Shown here piece by piece: positions 57,558-64,000 of a stretch of 64,000 nucleotides of DNA (positions are counted from its first letter, which is position 1; each line of letters begins with the position of its first letter). Origin of the DNA: Palsa-504 sp963808315 (GTDB lineage Bacteria; Actinomycetota; Actinomycetes; Streptosporangiales; Streptosporangiaceae); the NCBI GenBank assembly GCA_963808315.1, contig CAWEFK010000011.1, forward strand, positions 128,984-192,983, given 5' to 3'. A model generated the notes under the pieces. It made no database searches. It was not told the origin of the DNA and saw only the letters and a program-made list of their open reading frames with translations. The translations under genes and the position numbers were made by a program.

Positions 57558-58556
57558 ATGGCCGACGAGCGGAAGTTCGCGGACGCCGAAAGCCTGTGCC
57601 CGGTGGTCCGAACGGCCCTGGGCCGGAACCGGGCTCTGCTCAGGGCAGAGCGGCTGGCCGGCGGTTCGAAGAAGGGCGCCTACCGCCTGACGATGGATGA
57701 CGGCGGGACGGCGCTCATCTATGCCTGGAGCGATTCCGAAGACTACTGGCAGGGCGTGCTCCCAGGAGACACCGGCGATCCGGCCGACCCCTTCTCGCAC
57801 GCGTCCGGGCTCGCCCTGTTCGAGGCCGCGGCGCACCGGCTGGCCGCTGCAGGCGTGCGTTGTCCTGAGATCTTGTTCACGGACCGCTCCAGGGCCCTGT
57901 ATCCGGCGGACGTCGCGGTGGTCGAGGACGTTCCGGGCGGAAGCCTGGAAACCCTGCTGGAAAAGGATCCCGTCGCGGCGGGCCGCCCTCTGTCAGTGCT
58001 GGCCGACTGGCTGGCCGCCATGGCCGCCATCAGGTCCCCGTCGTTCGGGAAAGTGGCGTTCGTCGACGCGGGCGGCCGTTCACCCGGCACATCGTGCGAG
58101 CGGGTCACGCTCGACCGGGCACTAGCCCAGCTCCGGGAGATCGCGCGCCGTGACCGGCGCGCGGCCGATGCTCGAGGCCGCCTGGCAGAAGCGCTGCACA
58201 CGCTGGCCGGGCTGGTCGAGCCGCGCGCGGCCGCAGCGCTCATCCACGGTGAACTCGGCCCGGACCACGTCCTGCTCGACCACTGCGGCGAGCCGGTCCT
58301 GATCGACATCGAGGGCGCGAAGTACTTCGACGTCGAGACAGAGCACGTCTGGACGCGCATGAGGTTCGGCGGGTACTACCCGAAGCTCAACCGAGGCGGC
58401 CTCGACGAGGACCGCCTGCGGTTCTACCAGCTGTGCATGCACCTGGACCTGGTCGCGGGACCGCTGCGGATCGCTGGCACCAGCCACCCCGAGCGTGACT
58501 GGTTCCGCAGCGTGGCCGAGCATCACCTCCAGCGTGCCCTGCAGTTCCCGGCCTGA
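57558..58556 (+). CDS. Aminoglycoside phosphotransferase-family kinase
   Basis: An intact 332-residue protein with a nucleotide-binding lobe ('SKKGAYRLTMDDGGTALIYAW'), an Arg/Glu hinge 'VAVVEDVPGGSLETLLEKDP', the catalytic Brenner-type loop 'LIHGELGPDHVLLDHCGEPV' (here His-Gly-Glu rather than His-Gly-Asp) and the metal loop 'LIDIEGAKYFDVETEH'. The Asp-to-Glu change at the catalytic-loop position is noteworthy, although it occurs in some APH-like proteins. Substrate could be an antibiotic or a metabolite. Confidence 0.82.
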   Translation: MADERKFADAESLCPVVRTALGRNRALLRAERLAGGSKKGAYRLTMDDGGTALIYAWSDSEDYWQGVLPGDTGDPADPFSHASGLALFEAAAHRLAAAGVRCPEILFTDRSRALYPADVAVVEDVPGGSLETLLEKDPVAAGRPLSVLADWLAAMAAIRSPSFGKVAFVDAGGRSPGTSCERVTLDRALAQLREIARRDRRAADARGRLAEALHTLAGLVEPRAAAALIHGELGPDHVLLDHCGEPVLIDIEGAKYFDVETEHVWTRMRFGGYYPKLNRGGLDEDRLRFYQLCMHLDLVAGPLRIAGTSHPERDWFRSVAEHHLQRALQFPA

Positions 58557-59245
58557 CGTTTCCCGCCGACGAAGCAGACCAGGGTCGCGCTCCTTTGCTA
58601 ACACCTGGTCCATGATTTCGGCGCCGGTGGTGATTCCGGGTCGTAGTTCGTGCCCGGTAGACGACCCGGCTCCCGGGAGCAGGCGTGGCTTCCCGCCGCG
58701 GAGCCACCGGCACGCATGGCCTCGGGCCTGCCCGGCGACTGTCGCCCGGCGACTGTCATCCGGCGCCCCGTCAGGCCAGCGGCCACGCACGAACTGACCA
58801 TACGGTCGACACGATCCGACACCAAGCCTGGTACTGCGTCTCATAAACAGACACGCTGTCCCAAACTTTCCACAAAAATCGGGTCTTGCACACAGTTGCC
58901 TACACTCTGTATGGTGAGGGCGATCACTCATTCGGCTGGCAGAGTGCGTGAACCCGCCACCGACGTGCGATTACACGTTGGCCAGGGCTCAGGTATCCCG
59001 CCGCTTCCGGTGAAGTGGTCCACCGTGTCGGGTCGCGGTCGCGGTGCGGACGACGCTCCTGCGCGGCTGCACCGGACGCCGCTAGGCCCTGAAGGGAGGG
59101 CCGCACGCCCGGGCCGACATTCGGCCCGGTCCGTTCAGGGCGCGCTTGACCGGTCACAGATCGACATCGGCATTCATCCGTGCAACCAGAGGGCGGGTTC
59201 GATCGCGCCGAAAAATGAGCGGAGTCAGTTACAAGAGGTAAAGAG
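58557..59245. other. ~690-bp intergenic region ahead of secreted protease
   Basis: No gene recognised. A weak TTGCAC / TATGGT pair (about 58884 and 58911) could be a vegetative promoter, giving a long leader that contains the structured element at 59086-59141. Confidence 0.35.
59086..59141 (+). promoter_or_regulatory. Nested inverted repeat in the leader of the S53 gene
   Basis: Outer arms 59086-59093 and 59134-59141 (8 bp) enclose a perfect 9-bp hairpin (59109-59117 with 59121-59129, three-base loop). It ends about 105-130 bases before the start codon and could be a terminator, an attenuator or an mRNA-stabilising structure. Confidence 0.45.
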
Positions 59246-61373
59246 TTGCTCGCTCTACGAGAGGAATACGCTTTGCGTGCTAACCATCGCGGCGGCAGAC
59301 CGATACGGCGCCGCTCGCTAGCGATCGTCACAACGATCGCGCTCACCGCCGGAGGGATGCTGGCCACGATCCCGGCAGCAATCCTGGCGGCTCCCCCTGC
59401 TGCCGCATCGGTAGCGGCGGGCCCCACTGCCGCGGAACTTTCCCCGGCCAACTGGGTGTATTCATGCGGCAAGTCCTTCACGCCCGGGAAGAAACACTGC
59501 CTGGTCATCAAGAATACGGCCGCTCATCCGACCGCGCAGACCGTTGGCCCCGACGCGATCCCCGCCGGTGACGGCTACGGCCCCTCGACCTTCCAGGCTG
59601 CCTACGGCCTGACCGCGGCGTCCGCCGCCGACGGCTCGGGCACCACCGTCGCGGTCGTCGACGCCTACAACGACCCGACAGCCGCGGCCGACCTGGCCAC
59701 GTACCGGTCCGCTGCGGGACTGCCCGCCCTGACGTCGGGGCAGTTCACCCAGTACAACCAGAACGGTCAGACCTCGCCGCTGCCCGCTACGGCCCCAGCC
59801 AGTGATGACTGGACGCTGGAGGAATCCCTCGACGTCGACATGGTGTCGGCGATCTGCCCGCTCTGCAAGATCGACCTGGTCGAGGCGACCAACGACAGTG
59901 GCACCGGCCTGTACGTCGCCGAGAACTCGGCCGCCACCACGCTGGGCGCCAAGTACATCTCCAACAGCTGGGGCGGTAGCGAGTCCTCTACCGACCTGAC
60001 CTACGACTCCGAGTACTTCGGCCACTCGGGCACCGTCTACACCGCATCCGCCGGTGACGGCGCCTACAGCGCCGGCGTGATCTACCCGGCCACCTCCCCG
60101 AACGTCGTCGGAGTCGGCGGCACCTCGCTGAGCACCGCGTCCAACTCGCGCGGTTACAACGAGACCGTCTGGAAGACCAGCAGCACCGAGGGCACCGGGT
60201 CGGGCTGTTCCTCCAACGAGCCCCAGCCGTCCTGGCAGGCGTCCCTCTCGGTGATCACGGCGGCTTGCTCGCACCGCGTCGACAACGACGTCGCGGCCGA
60301 CGCCGACCCCGCCACCGGCGCTGCGGTTTACGACACCACCAACGGCAACGGCGGCTGGAACGAAGTCGGCGGCACCAGCGAGTCCTCACCCATCATCGCC
60401 TCGGTATTCGCGCTGGCCGCCAACAATGGTAACGGCGGCACCAACGCGGCCGACTCGATCTACACCCACACCGGCAACCTGTACGACGTGACCAGCGGCA
60501 ACAACGGCACCTGCAGCCCGTCCATCCTGTGCACCGCGGCGACCGGCTACGACGGACCGACCGGCTGGGGCACCCCGAACGGCCTCACCGCGTTCCAGAG
60601 CACGTCAACGACCGGCAACACGGTAACGGTCACCAACCCGGGCAGCCAGACCGGCACGGTGGGCACCGCGGCCAGCCTGCAAATCAGTGCCTCCGACTCG
60701 GCCTCAGGCCAGACGCTGACCTACAGCGCCACCGGCCTGCCCACGGGCCTGTCGATCAACTCCAGCACCGGCCTGATCTCCGGCACCCCCACCACGGCCG
60801 GCACGTACAGCGTGACGGTCACCGCGAAGGACACCACCGGCGCCACCGGATCGGCGTCCTTCACCTGGACCATCAGCTCCGTCCGGTGGCGGTTGCACCG
60901 CGGCGCAGTTGCTGGGCAACCCGGGCTTCGAGACCGGTTCGGCGGCTCCGTGGACGTCAACCGCCGGGGTTATCAACCCGAACGGTGCGGGCGAGACCGC
61001 ACACAGCGGTACCTGGTACGCCTGGCTCGACGGGTACGGCACCACCCACACCGACACGCTCGCCCAGACCGTGACGATCCCGGCTACCTGCACCACTGCG
61101 ACGTTCAGCTTCTGGCTGCACATCGACACGGCCGAGACGACCAGGACCACGGCCTACGACACGCTGAAGATCCAGGTGCTCAACAGCTCCGGCACGGTGC
61201 TGTCCACCCTGGCCACCTTCTCCAACCTCAACCACAACACCGGCTATGCGCAGCAGTCCTACTCGCTGAGCAGCTTCATCGGCCAGAAGATCACGCTGAA
61301 GTTCACCGGCACCGAGGACTCCTCGCTGCAGACCTCGTTCGTGATAGACGACAACGCGCTGAACGTCCACTGA
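59246..61373 (+). CDS. Secreted sedolisin (S53) with Ig-like and carbohydrate-binding-like C-terminal domains, frameshifted
   Basis: TTG starts at 59246 and 59273 both have AGAGG sites; I list the first. Signal peptide: 'RRRSLAIVTTIALTAGGML'. Catalytic residues: Glu/Asp in 'LEESLDVDMVSAICPLC', 'SNSWGGSES', Ser in 'GGTSESSPIIASV'. No large propeptide precedes the catalytic domain. After it come a putative-Ig (He_PIG) repeat ('QTLTYSATGLPTGLSINSST') and, past a frame change near 60895, a jelly-roll module ('NPGFETGSAAPW' to 'SFVIDDNALNVH'). Secreted serine-carboxyl protease. Confidence 0.88.
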
Positions 61374-61387
61374 CCTGACGCGCACCC

Positions 61388-61424
61388 GACCGGGTGGCCC
61401 GTATCCGATACGGGCCACCCGGTC
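61388..61424 (+). terminator. Perfect 17-bp GC-rich hairpin after S53 gene
   Basis: Arms 61388-61404 and 61408-61424 are exact complements with a three-base loop. It starts 15 bases after the stop codon. A strong terminator without a T-run, usual for actinobacteria. Confidence 0.8.
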
Positions 61425-61607
61425 ACGCGCGTTCAGCCCTTGTTCGTGCCGAGCCGACCGCAGGTTAAACGGCATTGCCCCTAGACCTCAGGAAGCTTCC
61501 GCCGCGAGGTTCGCTATCGCGAAAACAGCGGTGTGGAACGACTCTTCTACCGTTCGCGGGCGCGTCGAGTGTAATCAGCCGCCCGCCAGAATAAATAGTC
61601 TGCGCCG

Positions 61608-62003
61608 CTATCGGGTTATATCGAAGGTTAATGTCACGACCACGCATTGCCCCTGATGCCCGTGTGACAAGACACCACGTGCGTAACATGTAGTGCGGCG
61701 TCCAGGGCCGAGATTGTGGTGGATCCGGGTCCGAGGGAGGAAACCGAATAGGTACAAGCCTGCTGCACCGCCGCTAATAACAGCATCCGAGCTGAGCCAT
61801 GAGCAGGCCCTTATGTCATTGTCGGCCCGCATCAGGGCCTGGACGTGCCCGGTGGCCGCGTCCCAGATCCGCACCGTCCCGTCCCTGCTGGCGGAGGCCA
61901 GCCAGCTGCCATCCGGCGCCACCGCCACCGCCACGAACAATGTCGATGTGGCCGTGAGCGGCGCCAGCTGCTCGGCCTTCGCGCGGCGGTCATTGTCGAG
62001 CAC
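61608..62003 (-). pseudogene. WD40-repeat C-terminal fragment (STAND/NB-ARC-type relic)
   Basis: 'FVAVAVAPDGSWLASASRDGTVRIWDAATGH' (one WD40 blade, given in two parts: VAVAPDGSWLASAS and DGTVRIWDAATGH) is followed by 'ACSWLSSDAVISGGAAGLYLFGFL', the usual end of actinobacterial STAND/WD40 proteins. The other blades and the ATPase are absent and the tail runs on without homology, so this is a remnant. Confidence 0.72.
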
Positions 62004-62061
62004 GTGGACAACCAGCCTCTAGTGGCCCTGCCCAGAGAGGTCTAGCCTTTGAGCTAGGTAA

Positions 62062-62105
62062 GCCCCGGCCCTTTCCCGCGAACTGCGCTGGGAAGAGGCC
62101 GGGGC
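62062..62105 (+). promoter_or_regulatory. 16-bp imperfect hairpin in the RCC1-gene leader
   Basis: Arms 62062-62077 and 62090-62105 pair at 14 of 16 positions around a 12-base loop, ending 19 bases before the start codon. A smaller hairpin (ctagc...gctag) lies at 62042-62057. Attenuator or upstream terminator. Confidence 0.5.
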
Positions 62106-62124
62106 GTCTAGAACGGAAAACATA

Positions 62125-63291
62125 ATGCATAAGCTCATCCGCAGCGGCGCTGTAGTTCTTTTGGGGTTGGGTTTGCTTGCGCTCGGCGCACCAGCCGCGC
62201 TTGCGCAGTCGCCCGCCGGGACAAGCGTCACGTTCTGGGGTACGTTCGCCGGGAGCAGCTCAGAGCACTCATCACCCGTCACCGTGAGCTTGCCCGCCCC
62301 GGTCGCCGAGGTCGCCACGTCCAACTCGGCCGTGTACGCGCTGCTGACCAACGGCTCGGTCTACGCCTGGGGCACGGGAACCTACGGGCAACTGGGTGAC
62401 GGCGGGACCGCGAACTCTCTTACCACCCCAGTCCAGGTGGATTTCCCGGCGGGCGTCACGATCGTGTCGCTATCGGTGAACTCCGGTCCCTGGAACAGTG
62501 CGTTTGCGATCGACACCACGGGTCACGTCTGGGGCTGGGGGGCCAACGGGAGCAACGACTTCTGTCTGGGCAAGTCCGGACAGCACGACACTCCGGTGGA
62601 GCTTCCGTTCACCGACGTGACAGCCGTGGCCGGGGCCGCCGATCACGCTACCTATGATGCCGGCGGCGTTCTGTACTCCTGCGGGATGGGCATTTACGGT
62701 GAGCTAGGTGACGGCTCGGACACAACCAGCAAAGTTCCGGTGCGGGTAACGGGGCTGAGCGGCGCGACGGTCACCGCCCTGACGGCCGGGTTCGGCACCG
62801 CCGGGGCCCTGCTGGCCGACGGAGCTTACTACGACTGGGGCGAGAACAACCTGGGCCAGCTTGGCGACGGGACCACCCAGGACTCGGACGTCCCCGTGCA
62901 GGTGAAGCTCCCCAGTGCCGTGTCACAGGCCTTCGCGGGCGGCAATGACCCCGAGGACGGGCAGACGCTGGTGCGGCTGGCCAGCGGCACGGTGTACGCC
63001 TGGGGCGCGGATGAGTCCTACCAGCTAGGCGACGACAAGACCGCCAACGAGCCGTCGCCCGTGAAGATCACCCCGCCGACCGGTGTGAGCTATGAGGCGG
63101 TGGCCAGCGGCGGCGACACTTCCTACGGCGTCTCGACTGCTGGCAACGTGTATGCCTGGGGCGGGAGCGATGCCGGTGCCCTGGGCGACGGGAGCACGGG
63201 CACCACGCGGACCCCGGTCAAGGTCGAGTCCGGGGCTTCCGCGCTGATCTCCGCGACCTCCCACGTTGTGGCCGTCGCTCTCAGCGAGTAG
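62125..63291 (+). CDS. Secreted RCC1-repeat beta-propeller protein
   Basis: An intact 388-residue protein. Signal peptide 'RSGAVVLLGLGLLALGAPAALA' with Ala-x-Ala cleavage. About six to seven RCC1 blades with 'VYAWGTGTYGQLGDGGTANS', 'VWGWGANGS', 'LYSCGMGIYGELGDGSD', 'YYDWGENNLGQLGDGTTQDS', 'VYAWGADESYQLGDD' and 'VYAWGGSDAGALGDGSTG'. RCC1-like propellers mediate protein binding; secreted bacterial ones are of unknown function. No enzymatic domain. The start has 'aacggaaaac' only as a weak ribosome site. Confidence 0.9.
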   Translation: MHKLIRSGAVVLLGLGLLALGAPAALAQSPAGTSVTFWGTFAGSSSEHSSPVTVSLPAPVAEVATSNSAVYALLTNGSVYAWGTGTYGQLGDGGTANSLTTPVQVDFPAGVTIVSLSVNSGPWNSAFAIDTTGHVWGWGANGSNDFCLGKSGQHDTPVELPFTDVTAVAGAADHATYDAGGVLYSCGMGIYGELGDGSDTTSKVPVRVTGLSGATVTALTAGFGTAGALLADGAYYDWGENNLGQLGDGTTQDSDVPVQVKLPSAVSQAFAGGNDPEDGQTLVRLASGTVYAWGADESYQLGDDKTANEPSPVKITPPTGVSYEAVASGGDTSYGVSTAGNVYAWGGSDAGALGDGSTGTTRTPVKVESGASALISATSHVVAVALSE

Positions 63292-63341
63292 ATGTGACAG
63301 GGCCCCCGCCAACAGAAACGGCCCCCCGGCAGGCCTTGTTC

Positions 63342-63930
63342 TCAGTTGCCAATAAGTAAATTCACCGCCCGCCCCAGCCGCCGCCACACCGTCAGGCTCG
63401 CCTCATCCGCCCACTGCAGGTCCTCCGCCACCACCACCACCGGCGACACCGCGCACAACCGGTCCACCACCGCCAGCAGCCGCTCCGCCCCGGCCAGTAC
63501 CGGATCCCCCGCCAGCACCGGCCCGGTCAGGCCCCGCCCGGCCAGACCCCGGCCGCCGCCGGTCACCTCCAGGCCGTCCTCGCCGGCGCTGGTCACCTCC
63601 AGGCCTCCTCCCCAGGCCGTCCTCGCCGCCGCCGGTCACCTCCAGGCCGTCCTCGCCGTCATCGGCCACCGCCCGCCGGCCCGCCGCTCCCAGGCAGTCC
63701 ACCATCAGCCCGAGCGGAAACCCCCGCCGCAGCTCATCGGCCATCCCCCAGCCCACCCCGCAGCCCAGTCCCTCCGCCTCGGCCAGGGCTTCCCGCAGCA
63801 ACGCCGACTTGCCGATCCCCTGCTCCCCCACCACCAGCAGAACTCCACCCACCCCACCCGCTACGCCGGACACCAGCCCCCTACCAGCGTCCGTTCACGA
63901 GCCCTTCCGGTAAAACCCTGGTCACGCACA
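63342..63930 (-). pseudogene. LuxR/LAL-type ATPase fragment, truncated and frameshifted
   Basis: 'LLVVGEQGIGKSALLREALAEA' (Walker A) and, in another frame, 'VVVVAEDLQWADEASLTVWRRL' (Walker B) are the hallmarks of MalT/LAL-type AAA regulators. Upstream, 'ERTLVGG' (about 63905) matches the usual 'GRERELA' opening in a third frame. Between the motifs are tandem copies of a 'tcacctccaggccgtcctcgcc' like unit. Homology stops at 'GRAVN' and the C-terminal helical and HTH parts are absent. A relic with repeat expansion. Confidence 0.72.
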
Positions 63931-64000
63931 AATCGGATCGTAACCCCCCAAACGCCCGTACGCTCGCGATACGCACCGGAGCCGGCCGCAGGCGGCCGTG

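Overview
The window is GC-rich with short intergenic gaps, GTG/TTG as well as ATG starts, and ATGA stop/start overlaps. Several families are typical of Actinomycetota: an S-(hydroxymethyl)mycothiol dehydrogenase (mycothiol is an actinobacterial thiol), a GAF-ANTAR regulator, actinobacterial XRE-like and Tudor-like small proteins, and sedolisins and GH16 with Gly/Ser-rich linkers. It looks like a chromosomal segment of a soil-type, secretion-rich actinomycete; genus cannot be told from sequence alone. No rRNA, tRNA, CRISPR array, intact insertion sequence, prophage or biosynthetic gene cluster was recognised.

A dominant technical feature is that about twenty genes are interrupted by one or more +1/-1 shifts while family homology continues across the break (acyltransferase, two sedolisins, katE, surface protein, first ABC permease, aminotransferase, sulfotransferase, mscR, hpnB, a polytopic protein, MmcQ, universal stress protein, acyl-CoA ligase, PHA-depolymerase-like hydrolase, MEDS kinase, XRE-like protein, hemolysin III and others). 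I treat these as single genes spanning the shifts. Consensus indel errors are the simplest explanation, but real decay cannot be excluded gene by gene.

Layout. 0-7 kb: surface-sugar acyltransferase, RibD/DHFR-like reductase, sedolisin, large catalase KatE. 7-10 kb: HIBADH-like dehydrogenase, GAF-ANTAR regulator, MFS exporter. 10-15 kb: an envelope neighbourhood with a Ser/Pro-stalk surface protein, a sigma-region-4-like protein and a disordered-cytoplasmic-tail membrane protein. 15-17 kb: GntR regulator, LURP-one/tubby-like protein, uronate-dehydrogenase-like SDR. 17.2-27.9 kb: a MacB/FtsX-type ABC operon of three large permeases and two ATPases, with a 28-codon remnant/leader copy of the ATPase N-terminus between permeases 2 and 3. 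28-33 kb: foldback repeat copy A, truncated VanX, coupled sulfotransferase/aminotransferase pair, mscR, hpnB. 33-39 kb: polytopic protein, flotillin and NfeD-like partner, MmcQ, exonuclease III, universal stress protein. 39-45.4 kb: SDR, nucleotidyltransferase, then acyl-CoA ligase, PHA-depolymerase-like hydrolase, acyl-CoA dehydrogenase and 3-hydroxybutyrate dehydrogenase, plausibly a hydroxyalkanoate/acyl-CoA catabolic set. 45.4-51.5 kb: MEDS-HATPase regulator, XRE-like pair, hemolysin III, sugar-enzyme-like alpha barrel, uridine-kinase-like ATPase. 51.6-54.3 kb: LacI-GH16 operon with two LacI-type operators. 54.3-58.6 kb: 17-bp tandem array, repeat copy B (inverted), crystallin-like fragment, TetR/SDR pair with operator palindrome, phosphotransferase. 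59-64 kb: secreted sedolisin, RCC1-repeat secreted protein, and degraded fragments of WD40/STAND and LuxR-type ATPase genes.

The most unusual signals are the inverted pair of ~216-bp foldback repeats 26.5 kb apart, the footprint of a tandem permease-ATPase duplication in the ABC operon, a 14-bp motif shared by three intergenic sites (two just upstream of genes), and several noncoding or coding tandem arrays.
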